Numbered from the stretch's first letter, positions 29,957-40,216 are shown. The stretch is 64,000 bases of DNA from Symbiodinium natans (GCA_905221605.1 CAJNDS010000757.1:594887-658886), one strand, 5' to 3'. The notes: a model not told the origin generated them from the letters alone. Numbers and translations are program-made.

Positions 29957-30600
29957 GTGGGGCACGCTGGGGTTGAGGGTGACTTCGTAGTAGCAATGCT
30001 GTTATAGTAATCGGGATGAGAATCACGCATGATCGCAATGGTGCGCTCAAGTAATCATTCAAAAGTGAGCAGCCAAGCAAACATTACCACCACATTTTCT
30101 GCATATTATAGTTGCCTATATGTACACATTCAGACACATCATACAGGCACGTAATGTGAGGTTCAGGGTCCGTGATGCATGCTCGTAGCTACAGGCCCAG
30201 CAAGACAGTTGTTTAGGGCTGAAGGGGTTTATGGAGTTTAAGGCGCCTTTTGGGTTTATTGGATATTAGATCTAACTAGCTTGGGCTTGTACGGTTTAGT
30301 TTTTCTGGCTTATTAGGGTTTAGGCTTTGGGGCCTTGCTCGTGTTGGGAACTAGTCCCTAGCGTTTAGGGCTTAGGGCTTCGGGGGCTTAGGGGGGGTTT
30401 AGGGTTGAGGGTTTAACCGTTCAACGCCTGGAAAGCTTCAATTTGGTGCCAGGAGCTGCGATGCGGTTGCTAGGAGTACTGTTCTCTTTGGTGAGGCTTC
30501 GATTTCTTCTGCATGCCCAAACCTGCAAGGCCTACGGCCCCTTCCCTTCTTTAAAGGCTTCTACCAAATGGGGCCCTTGGGGTTCAAGAGGGCTAAAGCC
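29957..30600. other. mostly unassigned
   Basis: Low in repeats apart from G-rich remnants at 30205-30410. No clean exon; nothing recognisable. Confidence 0.35.
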
Positions 30601-30617
30601 CTGAGCACCCCAAAGTG

Positions 30618-30730
30618 GTGAGAAGCGCATCCCCGAGGTCTTCCGGACGGCAAGCCCGGAGATGGTGCGGTATCGGCTGGGGATCTGGGAAGGTCCCGTG
30701 CAGGACCCCCCCATTGTTGAAGAAGCCTGA
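30618..30730 (+). CDS. candidate exon ending in TGA
   Basis: From about GTGGTGAG|A, the frame KRIPEVFRTASPEMVRYRLG continues IWEGPVQDPPIVEEA to TGA 30728-30730. It may be a C-terminus, or GAA|GAAGCC may be a GA donor. The minus strand is open over the same bases. Confidence 0.42.
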
Positions 30731-30898
30731 ATGCTCATGAGGGCTCAGGGCTTAGGGTGTGTAAAGCCCTAAGCACTTAAAACCCTTACAGGACTCAGGG
30801 CAGTGCTTGGGTCGTGGCTTCCTTGTTTAGAGTTCAGGGGTTTTGGGGCTTTAGGGTTTAGGGGTCAGGGAAGGAGTTATTCTTGCTGAGGGTTTCAG

Positions 30899-30952
30899 CG
30901 TTTGGGATCCTAATGCTTTCGGGGTGGCGGCACCATTTGAAAACCTGGACGC
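30899..30952 (+). CDS. exon of model 1
   Basis: GGTTTCAG|C to GACGC|GTGACC: one base, 17 codons (VWDPNAFGVAAPFENLD) and two bases. The donor explains why the frame meets a TGA just after. The next exon supplies the missing base. Confidence 0.47.
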
Positions 30953-31118
30953 GTGACCCGGGGAAGGGGGCCAAGAGTCCCCGTGGTTGAGGCGACTCGC
31001 GTTGAAGGAGATTGAACGACGAGCGATGGCGTCCATGAAAACTCTTTAGGGTTTAGGGTTTATTTAGGGTTTAGGGTTTAGGGTTTATTTAGGGTTAAGA
31101 GGACTGAGCTCCCTAGAG

Positions 31119-31194
31119 CGGAAGCCATCACCGTTTCTGCGTCGTTGAGAATGGCGAGATCCCTCAAGACATGATCGGGCTCAGCCCGCCGCTT
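31119..31194 (+). CDS. exon of model 1
   Basis: CCTAGAG|C to CTT|GCGCGT (GC donor): one base plus 25 codons, GSHHRFCVVENGEIPQDMIG and on. Confidence 0.45.
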
Positions 31195-31499
31195 GCGCGT
31201 TCAGGGTTTGCGGCTTATGGTTTCTGGGGGTTTAGGATTTAGGGTGTAGGGCTTAGGGTTCAGGGTTTAGGATTTGGGGTGCTCAGGTGTTTTGGGTACA
31301 TGGGTTCGGGTTAGTCGGGCTTATAGGGTGTCCCCCCCCCCCCCCCAACGCGGGGTCTGGGTGTTGGGTGACGAATAGGGTTTAAATCAGCGTGGGGGCT
31401 CTCTGCCAAGCTGAGAAGTTCACAATCCCAAAGCCCTGAACTCCCCCCCCCCCCCCCAATGGCCGCCGAATCTCTCTCATCCCCAACCCTAAACCCCAA

Positions 31500-31812
31500 G
31501 CCCTAAACCCTAAACCCCAAAGCCCAAAGCCCAAGCCCTAAACCCCAAACCTCAAACCCCAAACCCCAAACCCCAAACCCCAAACCCCAAACCCCAAACC
31601 CTAAACCCTAAACCCTAAGCCCTAAACCCTAAACCCCAACACATGAAAGTCCTGAAGGCGCTCATGCTCGAAAAGACCTAAGAGCCCTGACCCCCTGAGC
31701 CCGAAGGTTGGGGTTTTGGGGTTTAGGGCTTAGGGTTTAGGGCTTAGGGTTTGGGGCTTAGGGTTTAGGGTTTAGGGCTTAGGGTTTGGGGTCTAGGGTT
31801 TAGGGTTTAGGG
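31500..31812. repeat. CCCCAAA/CCCTAAA arrays facing TTTAGGG array
   Basis: A C-rich block (31500-31640) including about seven CCCCAAA units and a G-rich block (31710-31815) face each other across 70 unique bases. Two C15 homopolymers lie just upstream (31333, 31443). Confidence 0.85.
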
Positions 31813-31866
31813 CTTAGGGTTGAGGATTTTGGGCAGTTTGGGCAGTTTGACCGGTTTGGGCGCTAG

Positions 31867-31934
31867 GGGTGTCTGGTGAGGATGCCGAAACCGGCGGCGT
31901 GTCCTTCATCCGGCAGTGGCCTGGGCATGACGAG
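31867..31934 (+). CDS. exon of model 1
   Basis: GCGCTAG|G to GAG|GTTCCG: two bases and 22 codons, VSGEDAETGGVSFIRQWPGH and on. Ends in phase 0, as 32252 requires. Confidence 0.48.
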
Positions 31935-32021
31935 GTTCCGCCGAAACCCTAAGCTCTAGATTTGCCATTTGGAATATTTTGCATTTCCTCTTGTTGGGTT
32001 TAAGAGAAAAAGTCAGAAGTA

Positions 32022-32131
32022 CTGCCCTAAACCCTAAACCCTAAACCCTAAACCCTAAACCCTAAACCCTAAACCCTAAACCCTAAACCCTAAACCCTAA
32101 ACCCTAAACCCTAAACCCTAAACCCTAAACC
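32022..32131 (-). repeat. perfect CCCTAAA array, about 15 units
   Basis: Uninterrupted array in the intron between 31934 and 32252. A TTTAGGG block follows at 32204-32248, giving C-then-G order. Confidence 0.95.
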
Positions 32132-32251
32132 ATTCAGAGGGTCTTAAGGGCCATCCTAGAACCTTAAACCTTAGACGGAGCTGAAGAAAGCAGATGAAGG
32201 GCTAGGGTTTAGGGTTTAGGATTTTGGGGTTTAGGGTTTAGGGTTTCGCAG

Positions 32252-32437
32252 AAGAGGAAGTGCTCCTCGGGAGACCCTGGAGGATGGCAAGGCAAATGGG
32301 CGGAACCAGGCCTACACAGCGTGGAAGATTCGGACGGGGAGGATGAGGCGGTCGAAGGACAAGAGTGCAAGCTCTGGTCCATGGAGGCAAGGATTGCACA
32401 GCCAGAGCGGGGTGTCCTTGCTGGCTGGCTGCTGAGC
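32252..32437 (+). CDS. exon of model 1, 62 codons
   Basis: TTTCGCAG|A to AGC|GTTTAGGG. No stop in 186 bases. Basic start (KRKCSSGDPGGWQGKW), acidic middle (EDSDGEDEAVEGQECK), then hydrophobic end. It has four Trp and an acidic cluster like a casein-kinase-2 site. The donor is the start of the following repeat. One of the best single exons in the window. Confidence 0.58.
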
Positions 32438-32868
32438 GTTTAGGGCTTCGGGTTTAGGGTTTCGGGTTAGCCAAGGTTCCCTAATTCTCCCTATGGCTCC
32501 CAAAGGCTCCTTAAGCTTCATTAAGGTTCCTTAGGCACCCATGAACCCTGCTCCTGTCAGAACCCTATAACATCTCGTTTGGGTTTAGGGTTCGTGTTTG
32601 GGGTCTATATTTTTGTGGTTGAGAGGGAGGACTTCGGGGTTTTGGTTTTTCCCTAAAACCTTAACCTGAATCCCTGAAACCCTGAACCCTAAACCCTATA
32701 TTGGTTGGGACCAGGAATTAGGGTTTGGGATTTTGGGATAACAGCCCCTTAATCTAGCTCTAAACCCTGAACACTAAATCATAAACCCTAAACACTAAAC
32801 CCTAAACCCTAAACCCCAAACCCCAAACCCTAAACCCTAAACCCTAAACCCCTCAGTCGGCCTCGCAG

Positions 32869-32913
32869 GTGTGCGTTGAAGCCCTGGAGCGGATGGACGA
32901 CCCACGCCTTGAG
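32869..32913 (+). CDS. exon of model 1
   Basis: CCTCGCAG|G to GAG|GTGCCC: 15 codons, VCVEALERMDDPRLE, phase 0 at both ends. Confidence 0.52.
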
Positions 32914-33256
32914 GTGCCCGTACCTCTGGGACGGGAAGGGCTTTAGGCTGGCTTTAGGCTTAGTAGGGCTTAGGGCTCATTGGGTAAGGGTTTAGGGCTT
33001 ACAGGGATTAGGGTTTGGGGTTAAGGGACCTTAAACACTGACTATTATTCATCAGCTATCTTTCCGGGAGTGATTGCGTTTAATTTGTTGGGCCTTCCGG
33101 GAGTGAGGCAACTTTTTTCGGGGGGCATCAGCTTCACCAGCCCTAAACCCTAAGCGCTAGGGTTTAGTCTAGGGGTTTGTAATTAGCGGTTTAGGGTTTA
33201 GGGACCCTAAACCCCGAAACCCTAAACCACGAAAGCGCAAAACTTTGTTGGTCCAG

Positions 33257-33329
33257 GCTGCGGCGAACATGTCCTTTCGCCTCGGGGCGTGGCTGCATTT
33301 GTGGAAGCTTGGCAGCCCACCAGGGGGAA
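33257..33329 (+). CDS. exon of model 1, donor at repeat start
   Basis: GGTCCAG|G to GGGAA|GTTTAGGG: 24 codons plus one base, AAANMSFRLGAWLHLWKLGS and on. Confidence 0.52.
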
Positions 33330-33712
33330 GTTTAGGGTTAAGCCCTAAACCTCTAAGCCCTGAACCCTAAACCCTAAACCCCTGAACCCTAAATCCCTAA
33401 CATTTAGGGCTTCGCTTGTTGGATTTTGGGGTTCAGGACTTATAAGGCTTAGGGTTTCAAGCGTTTTGGGGTTTAGGGTTTAGGATTCAGGGCAACAAAG
33501 GTTCAGGGTTTATAGTTGAGAGGCTCAGGTTTTTGGATGTAGGTGGCTTTTGTAGGGCAAGAGGGTGCTGGCATTAGGCGTCTACGTTGTAAGCCCTGAA
33601 CCATACTTCCTGAACCTTGAACCCTACATGAGTTAGAGGGTTTTGTGTTTGGGGCTTTAACCCTAAACCCGAAACCCTAAGCCCTAAGCCCTAAACCCTA
33701 AACTAAGGAAAG

Positions 33713-33750
33713 GCTTCGCCGGCAAGGAGGCCACGGCATTCTTGCTCCAG
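33713..33750 (+). CDS. exon of model 1
   Basis: AGGAAAG|G to CAG|GTCATA: two bases completing the previous codon, then FAGKEATAFLLQ. Confidence 0.45.
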
Positions 33751-34054
33751 GTCATACGAAATCCTTTAAGGCCCAAAACCCTAAACCCTAAACCCTACAC
33801 CCTGTTCATAAAGCATTTTTCAGGCTAACTCCCCATACCCTGAAACCTTCTAGGGTCCCTGCAGCCCCTGAACCCGTCAGACCCGAACCCTTCTGGGTAC
33901 CCTAGAGAAGCCATCAGCATCGTTGAATGTCCTTGCTGGCAGCCCCAACAAAAAGGCGCGCATTCTCGTGGAATCCTCAGACCAGGCACTACAAGACTAC
34001 AAGCCAACACCACATGCAGTAGCCATGCGCCATCAACTAGAGCTTACTTTCCCT

Positions 34055-34130
34055 TATTGGGTTTAAGAGGATCATGTTCAGGAGTGTTTTTTCAGAGGGT
34101 TTTCATGGGCCATCCTAGGTAGGTGCTGGG
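34055..34130. mobile_element. short repeated element (family L)
   Basis: GGGTTTAAGAGGATCATGTTC to TTTTCATGGGCCATCCTAGG recurs at 50237-50297 with few changes, and weakly near 31995. Non-coding. Confidence 0.5.
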
Positions 34131-34202
34131 TCTTTTGGAGTTTTGAACCCTAAACCCTAAACCCTAAACCCTAAACTCCTTGGCTGGAGTTGTTGCTGCC
34201 AG

Positions 34203-34278
34203 GAGCCTTTTCCGCTCTTAGAGGGCCGCCTGTCGGCTTTGTGCCAGCAGCTGGGGGAATGTGCTCGGGCCCCCGGAC
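34203..34278 (+). CDS. exon of model 1
   Basis: GCTGCCAG|G to GGAC|GCTGAT (GC donor): 25 codons plus one base, EPFPLLEGRLSALCQQLGEC and on. Another donor, CGG|GTTTAGGG at 34288, would need a different frame. Confidence 0.48.
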
Positions 34279-34598
34279 GCTGATCGGGTTTAGGGTTTAG
34301 GGTTTAGGGTTTAGGGTTTAGGGTTTAGGGTTTAAGGTCCAGGGTTTAAGGTCCAGGGCATCGGGCATGGGACTCAGGGCTGATCTTCGCCCCCCTGGTT
34401 CGAAGATCTTCGTCCTCCCTGGGTCCGGGCCAAGACCTCTTCAAACGGATCCATCCCTCCAGCCCCTTGGGACTTCTTAGTTACAAGACCCGAGGGATTA
34501 TCAAACATATCCATTGTAATAAGGTTCTAAAGACGTAGGATATAGATCCACGTCATGGCTTGTTCTTTGAGCAGCAGCTCCGGATAGCAAGTTTTCAG

Positions 34599-34736
34599 GA
34601 CGAAAGCACTTGGAGTTTTCTTGCAAGCCTTTACTAGACTCGGCGAGAGCTACCCTCACCAACGCCACTGTGAGCCCACACCCGCTGCCATGCATCCACA
34701 TATCGGCCCACTTGGTAGCTCGGTGGTACCCTCAGG
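34599..34736 (+). CDS. exon of model 1, long
   Basis: AGTTTTCAG|G to CAGG|GTGCAG: 45 codons in the phase set by 34278, RKHLEFSCKPLLDSARATLT and on to AHLVARWYPQ. The minus strand is also open (34701-34501), so strand is not certain. Confidence 0.42.
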
Positions 34737-34832
34737 GTGCAGGGTTAAGGTAGCCAACCCCAAAAAGATAGACCCTCATTTTAATATGCTGAGCCACCAA
34801 GACTAAGTGGCCACACATCATGGCTACAAAAG

Positions 34833-34903
34833 ACAAGCTACTTGTTCGCCATCAACATGGCTGCCCCCTGCAAGAGAAGATATTGTCCTCGTACCATCCC
34901 CAA
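34833..34903 (+). CDS. exon of model 1
   Basis: ACAAAAG|A to CAA|GTTTAT: two bases and 23 codons, KLLVRHQHGCPLQEKILSSY and on. In phase with both neighbours. Confidence 0.47.
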
Positions 34904-35014
34904 GTTTATGTATGGCAAATACCTATCCTGATAGGCACAACCTTAGGGTTTTAGGGTTTAGGGTCTAGGGTCTAGGGTCTAGGGTTCAGGTGCTAGGTCT
35001 ATCGTGGCCCGCAG

Positions 35015-35081
35015 GTCGTCACTGCACCCGGCATGGCAACGACTCAGATGATTGAGCCACCCTCAGAGAACCGAAGCCAGG
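35015..35081 (+). CDS. exon of model 1, end duplicated downstream
   Basis: GCCCGCAG|G to about CCAGG|GCTTAG. 22 codons, VVTAPGMATTQMIEPPSENR and on. The last 18 bases before the array are repeated after it (35199-35216). Confidence 0.5.
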
Positions 35082-35216
35082 GCTTAGGGTTTAGGGTTTA
35101 GGGTTTAGGGTTTAGGGTTTAGGGTTTAGGGTTTAGGGTTTAGGGTTTAGGGTTTAGGGTTTAGGGTTTAGGGTTTAGGGTTTAGGGTTTAGGGCGAACC
35201 TCAGAGAACCGAAGCC
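35061..35216 (+). repeat. TTTAGGG array flanked by an 18-bp direct repeat
   Basis: CCTCAGAGAACCGAAGCC occurs at 35061-35078 and again at 35199-35216. Between them lie about 16 perfect TTTAGGG units (35085-35194). The arrangement looks like a target-site duplication, or a filled staggered break, around a newly added array. Confidence 0.9.
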
Positions 35217-35279
35217 GGGGTTCATGTTTCGGGGCGTCGAAGTTCTAAGCCCTAAGAACTAAGAACTCCAGACCCTGAA

Positions 35280-35640
35280 CCCCAAACCCTAACAAACCCT
35301 AAACCCTAAACCCTAAACCCCAAACCCTAAACCCTAGACCCTTAACCCTAAACCCTAAACCCTAAACCCTAAACCCAGATTCCTAAACCCTAAACAGCAA
35401 ACACTGGGGCTTTAGGACTTCTTGGGTCAAGGCCTAAGGGGAGCTCGAAGTTCGGGCCTCTTACTCTTGCATGAGACCCTAAACCACAAGAAGGGGCTGG
35501 AGAAGCCTGAAGACGATATCCCTAAACCCTGAACCCTAAACCCAGAGCCCTAAGTTTCTCTCCTAAACCCTGAACCCTACACCCAGAGCCCTAAACCCTA
35601 AACCCTAAACCCAGAGCCCTAAGTTTCTCTCCGAGATCCG
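35280..35640 (-). repeat. CCCTAAA arrays with a duplicated 40-bp block
   Basis: CCCAGAGCCCTAAGTTTCTCTCC occurs at about 35543-35564 and 35611-35633. A short candidate exon near 35483-35520 (acceptor CCACAAG; frame KGLEKPEDDIP) lies between. Confidence 0.65.
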
Positions 35641-35816
35641 AAGTCAAGTCTGGGCTATGGCTTTGGGTCTTCACAGGTCTGCTTGACCCCCACGGCCCCC
35701 CCCCCCCCAAGCAAAAGGCTTAGGGTTTGAGGAAACCCTGAAACCCTAAACCCTAAACTCTAAACCCTAAGTTTAAAATCTAAACCCTAAATCCTAAACC
35801 CTAAACCCTGGGCCAG

Positions 35817-35880
35817 CACGTGCAGCCCGAGGCCCACATGGAAGAGCTGCTGCCACGCTTTGCAGCGGGCCAAGCTCCTT
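35817..35880 (+). CDS. exon of model 1, borders approximate
   Basis: After GGCCAG|C the frame HVQPEAHMEELLPRFAAGQ continues to a possible GC donor at CAA|GCTCCT. Phase 0. Confidence 0.42.
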
Positions 35881-36517
35881 CGCCATGCGGCAATCCTAAA
35901 CCTGAACCCTACAAACCCCAAATCCAAAACCCTCAATCCTCAACCCTCAACCCCAAACCCTAAACCCTAAACCCTAAACCCTCAACCCGCAAACCCGCAA
36001 ACCCGAAAGCCTGCAGCTCTCAGCTCTCAGTCCTACCACGTCTGGTTCTTTAGGGAACCCTTTGGGCTTTTTGGGTGAGGTTTCTGGGACCGAGGGTTTA
36101 GGGTTTGGGTTTAGGGTTTGGGGTTTAGGGTTTAGGGTCTAGGGTTTAGGGTTTAGGGTTTAGGGTTTACGGTTCGGGTCCTCAGGGTTTAGGGTCTAGG
36201 GCCTAGGGCTAGTAGCTTTAGGGGCCTGAGGGATGAATTGGGCTGTTGGCCTGGCTGCCGGGGCTAACGTCTTTCGGGGCTTGGGGTGTAGGATTTAGGA
36301 ACCAGGGTTTAGGGTTATTCGTTTAGGGTTTAGGGTTTAGGGTTTAGGGTTTAGGGTGTAGGGGCTTCGGGCTTAGGGTTCGGGTGTAGTTAGGGATTAG
36401 GTATTCGGGGGTTCTTTGTCGTCATGCAGATGCCCAGCACGTTCAGCAAAGTGGCCCTCTGCGGCAGAACCAGCTCCGGCCTTTGCCCCACACCTTTTAA
36501 GCCCCCAGCGCTTACCT

Positions 36518-36592
36518 GGACTCCCCGCCTAAGTGTACCTTAGTTACTGGGTATGCAGGGCATCTTACTGCGTACTTGGGGGTCCAGCAAAA
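36518..36592. repeat. hairpin element
   Basis: CTGGACTCCCC and GGGGGTCCAG face each other, with inner AAGTGTACCTTAGT / CTTACTGCGTACTTG similarity. Resembles the other foldback elements. Confidence 0.4.
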
Positions 36593-36673
36593 CCCGAAAC
36601 CCTAAACCCTAAACCCTGAACCCTGAACCCTGAACCCTAAACCCTGAACCCTGAACCCTGAACCCTGGCTGAG

Positions 36674-36745
36674 GAGACACAGCCAGAGCCCGAAGTGATT
36701 CACCTCACAGAAGAGGAGGAGGCCAGGCCAGCTGTCAAGAAACAG
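36674..36745 (+). CDS. acidic exon, GA donor
   Basis: GGCTGAG|G to CAG|GAGTTT: 24 codons in phase 0, ETQPEPEVIHLTEEEEARPA then VKKQ. CCCTGAA/CCCTAAA repeats lie left and TTTAGGG right. The donor begins GA, a type known from dinoflagellates. Confidence 0.52.
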
Positions 36746-36840
36746 GAGTTTGGGGTTTAGGGTTTAGGGTTTAGGGCCAAGTTTAGGGTTTAGGGTTATC
36801 TTCTCCTTCGCATACTTGTATAAACAAACAAGCAACATCA

Positions 36841-36965
36841 GGTGGGCATGGATCAAAATTCCGTGGGCATGGGCAAAGTTGTCCGTGGACGTTTGTCAAG
36901 ATTCAGGAACCATTTTGTGAAAATCCCGTGGGCATTGATCACAGGGCTGAAGTGTTCATGGGGTG
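36841..36965 (+). repeat. GTGGGCATGGATCAAAATTCC minisatellite, decayed
   Basis: Four imperfect copies of a unit of about 21 bases. Reminiscent of, but not the same as, the CCGTGAAAAGT repeat at 23718. Confidence 0.5.
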
Positions 36966-37149
36966 CGGAAAGTCGCATGGGTCAAATGGGTTTGAGGGTT
37001 TAGAGGTTTCTGGGCCTTGGGCTGACGGGCTTTGGCCTACTGGGCCTTAGGCTTTCGGATTTACGGCCTACTGGGCCTTGGGCTTTTGGGTTTAGGGCCT
37101 TCTGCCCTTGGGCCTGTCTAGCCGCAAGAGTGGAAACTAAGTCCTGCAG

Positions 37150-37255
37150 CGCTTCAAATCCTTCACGAAAAATGCTGGCAAGGCTGAAGTGTCGAGGGTG
37201 GGGTGGGAAAATCCTGCTCCAGGGGCAAAGGGGATATACTTCATCAAACTCGGCC
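37150..37255 (+). CDS. exon with strong GTAAGG donor
   Basis: GTCCTGCAG|C to GGCC|GTAAGG: 35 codons plus one base, RFKSFTKNAGKAEVSRVGWE and on to GAKGIYFIKLG. Phase 0 agrees with 36745. Two other plus frames are open here (for example from 37130). A further candidate exon follows CCACAG at 37372. Confidence 0.48.
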
Positions 37256-37454
37256 GTAAGGTGCGGACCCATACAACTCAGCCTGCCGGGCTGCCGAACA
37301 TGCATCATGCTAAGTAGGCACTTAATTTCAGTGTGTAGGCTACTTCAAGCGAACTACGTAGTTTCCACAGACCCGCTGAAAAACTTCGTTTTGGCGACCG
37401 GGAAACCATCCTCGCTGACCGAAGGAGTTTGGCTTGAGCCCTAACGCCGAAGTC

Positions 37455-37555
37455 CTTACTTCGCCTTTAGTTGAACTTTAAACTTTTTGGGTTTCCTTAT
37501 TTGGTAGGAATATTAAAGTTTAACCTTTTTTCCCCTTGGCGATAGGAGAAGTAAG
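37455..37555. mobile_element. family A MITE, copy 2
   Basis: 101 bases with perfect 8-bp ends CTTACTTC / GAAGTAAG. Flanked by AGTC on both sides (37451-37454, 37556-37559), a 4-bp target duplication. Confidence 0.85.
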
Positions 37556-37678
37556 AGTCAGCATGCATTTAAGCCCGAATCCCTGAACCAAGCCTCAACA
37601 CCCTAAGCCCTTTACTCCGAAGCCAGAAACCTTAGACTGGCTCGAAGAGCCCCTCCACCCCCCAGGCCCTGGACTATA

Positions 37679-37760
37679 TGGGGGCTTTCCAAGAACAGGG
37701 GTGCCCTTGTTGGGTGGGGGGCGGGGGGGTCCCTATAGCAAGGAAGTTATTATGTTTGTA
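37679..37760. mobile_element. family C element, degraded
   Basis: GGGGGCTTTCCAAG, AGGGGTGCCCTTGTTGG and GGGGGGTCCCTATAG keep the family order; the remainder is lost. Confidence 0.35.
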
Positions 37761-37949
37761 AGTCCGGTTTATCTTTTCAAAATAGCCAAAATCTCCTCAA
37801 CCCTAAGCCCGACCACCCCATATCACACTGCATTCCTTAATGGAGAACTCCACATCGGATCCCGAGTTGAAGTCTTCTTCCTCAGATTTTGATTAGACAA
37901 GTATTCCGAGCAAACCATACAACAAGAAAGCAAATGCACACGACTTGCA

Positions 37950-38195
37950 CTAGTAGTCAATAGTAGTAATAGTAGCAATAGGCGTAAATGTAGTAGTACT
38001 AGCAGTGGTAAGTAGTCGTCGTCGCTGTAGTGGTAGAGTAAGTGGCAGAGGCTAGAGGCAGAGGTAGTGCCAGGAGCAGTGGTTGCACGAGTAGTTTGTG
38101 GTGGTGATGGTGGCGGTACTAGTCGTAGCAGTAGCAGAGTAGCAGTAGCAGTATACTGCCTTAGTAGCAGTAGTAGCAGTAGTGTCCGGTTGTAG
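37950..38195. repeat. AGT/GTAGT trinucleotide field
   Basis: Long imperfect (AGT)n with CAG and GGT interruptions. Confidence 0.85.
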
Positions 38196-38302
38196 ATCCT
38201 CAGCCCTCAACTCTATAAAACTCACACCCCAAACCCTCAACCGTAAACAAGTCTAAAACCCACACCCCTAAACTCTAAGCCATAAAACCCTGTACACTCC
38301 AG

Positions 38303-38355
38303 GCCTACCAGCCGCTGGTCACCTCGATCCTGGCCAAGGCGTGCAGAGGGAGTCG
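38303..38355 (+). CDS. exon of model 2
   Basis: CACTCCAG|G to AGTCG|GTGCTC: 17 codons plus two bases, AYQPLVTSILAKACRGS. The next exon adds the missing base to give Arg. Confidence 0.52.
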
Positions 38356-38977
38356 GTGCTCTCTTAACTCGTAAGAACAGGGCTTAGGGTTTAGGGTTTA
38401 GGGTTTAGGGTTTAGAGTTTAGGGCTTAGGGTTTAGGGTTTAGGGTTTAGGGCCTAGGGAGGGCCCACTTCCGCAAACCCTGAACCCTAAACTCTAAGGG
38501 GCTTCCCAGCGTACACCTACTCTTGGGGCTCTGGATTTATTGAGCCTAGGGTTCATCATGGCTTGGGGTTTAGGATTTAGCAAGCTTAGGGTTTATAGGG
38601 CTTGCGGTCTGTTTTACAATTTCCGTGTTTCTTCATTGGCTTTGGGTTGAGTTCTTTGGACATGTAGGTGGGCCGCGCTTTGTAGCTCTTTCTGATTGAA
38701 CTGAAGACCTCAAGCTCACGAGTGAGTTTTCAGGGTTGAGAGGTCAGGGTTTACCTAGACCCTAAACCCTAAACCCTAAAGTGCCCCTCAAGATTCCCTA
38801 AACACCCCCCATTAAGATACACTTAGGCCCTTATGCAGGGGCACTTGGGCGGGGGTCCAGGTAAGGTAGGGTCTCGGGGTTTATAGGGTTTAGGGTTGAC
38901 AGTTTTCGGCTTTAGGTTGTAGGGCTAAACCCTCAACCCTAAACCCTAAACCCTAAACCCTAAACCCAGGGTTGAAG

Positions 38978-39050
38978 GACAGCAAGTGCCTCAGTGACGG
39001 CGCAGGCCTACAGCGTGGCCATCGCTGAAGCCGCCCGCCGCGAGACCCAG
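38978..39050 (+). CDS. exon of model 2, GC donor
   Basis: GGTTGAAG|G to CAG|GCGGGT: one base and 24 codons, TASASVTAQAYSVAIAEAAR and on. An Ala-rich helix. The donor is GC. Confidence 0.5.
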
Positions 39051-39055
39051 GCGGG

Positions 39056-39208
39056 TTAGGGTTTAGGGTTTAGGGTTTAGGGTTTAGGGTTTAGGGTTTA
39101 GGGTTTAGGGTTTAGGGTTTAGGGTTTAGGGTTCAGGGTTCAGGGTTTCAGGGTTTCAGGGTTTCAGGGTTTCAGGGTTTCAGGGTTTCAGGGTTTCAGG
39201 GTTTCAGG
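39056..39208 (+). repeat. TTTAGGG array passing into TTTCAGGG array
   Basis: About 11 TTTAGGG units, then eight 8-base TTTCAGGG units. A sharp change of unit within one array. Confidence 0.93.
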
Positions 39209-39273
39209 GGTCAGGGTTCAGGGTCGAGGGTTCAGGGTCCAGGGTTTAGGGTTTAAGGCAACCCAAGACCCAG

Positions 39274-39318
39274 GCCCAAAGGTGCACCTTCATAGAGGGC
39301 CTATCTGGGGACGCGCAG
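39274..39318 (+). CDS. exon of model 2, 45 bases
   Basis: AGACCCAG|G to CAG|GTGTTT: exactly 15 codons, AQRCTFIEGLSGDAQ, phase 0 at both ends. Confidence 0.53.
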
Positions 39319-39578
39319 GTGTTTCGAAGGCGTTTTTCGTTTTGGGCTTCAGGGTTCGTGGGGTTGGGACTGCCGGGAGCCTTATGGGCGATTTAGCGTG
39401 CAGGGTTTAGGGCTTAGGCCCTGGAACCATGAGCAAGTCTGGCCTTTGCTACATGATTTACACAGAGGCAAATCACATCTCTTTTCTTTTGTTCGCACAG
39501 ACAAGGCCCCAGACACCTAAACTCCTAATCAGCCCCTTCCCCTTAACAAGATTTAAGTCCTTGGAATTAGGTGCTTTT

Positions 39579-39608
39579 TTTTTTTTTTTTGGGGGGGGGG
39601 GGGGGGGG
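39579..39608. repeat. T14G18 homopolymer pair
   Basis: A run of T directly followed by a run of G. It produces a spurious Phe/Gly frame. Confidence 0.95.
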
Positions 39609-39801
39609 TTGTTTGGCGGCACTAAAGCCCGAAGCCCGCAGCCCTAGACCATGAGGGAGTTCCTTGGTGTCATCCATCTCTATGGACCGATGGACCCTAA
39701 ATGGATTAGTTCTCTAAATTCGGGTCCCTTCTGAGAGGAATCCTTTTCATGAGAGGCGCTGTGCTGGACCAAAAGGGGCTTTAAGGCCTAAGCCCATTCA
39801 G

Positions 39802-39859
39802 GAGATGCTGGAGGAGGGCCGGCTACCAGGAGATTCGGCCTGGCACCCGGTGTACAAGA
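39802..39859 (+). CDS. exon of model 2
   Basis: CCCATTCAG|G to AAGA|GTTTGG: 19 codons plus one base, EMLEEGRLPGDSAWHPVYK. Confidence 0.53.
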
Positions 39860-40216
39860 GTTTGGGGTGTAAACCCTAAACCCACAGGTTTTTTCGCTAC
39901 TTACAGAACCCGAAATTCAGACCAGGGCCCTTCGCAGCATGAGGATATTAAATTTGGGGATTTCGACTTTGTTAAGGTAGCCCCATCAGACTCTAAATCT
40001 ATCAGCATTAATTACATCCTAAACCCTAAACCCCCTAAACCTTCAAAGCGTCAGCTTTTGGGACTGTGGGGGAGTTGCTACCCCCCCCCCCCACCACGGT
40101 GGGGGCATCAGGTACACGGATCGGGTCTGAGGTTTAGGTGATATAGCAAACCCTCAACCTTGAAACCTTAAAACCATTCACCCTAAACTCCAAAAAATCG
40201 AAAAATCGAACTAGAG

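Larger units (their letters stand above)
30899..37255 (+). other. gene model 1: multi-exon gene in telomere-like introns
   Basis: Candidate exons: 30899-30952, 31119-31194, 31867-31934, 32252-32437, 32869-32913, 33257-33329, 33713-33750, 34203-34278, 34599-34736, 34833-34903, 35015-35081, 35817-35880, 36674-36745, 37150-37255. From 31867 to 35015 every join keeps one open phase; the joins 31194/31867 and around 35081 need a missing exon or another donor. The protein is mixed acidic/basic with no recognised domain. Introns carry TTTAGGG near their start and often CCCTAAA near their end. It may continue into model 2. Confidence 0.5.

Noticed and set aside
30955-34283. TGA apparently read as a sense codon (in-frame TGA near 17696, 29147, 30594, 30955, 34281)
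   Set aside because: At most of these sites a GT or GC donor lies just before the TGA (for example GACGC|GTGACC, GGAC|GCTGAT) and the next exon fits the phase, so codon reassignment is not needed. The site near 30594 has no such explanation and may simply be non-coding.
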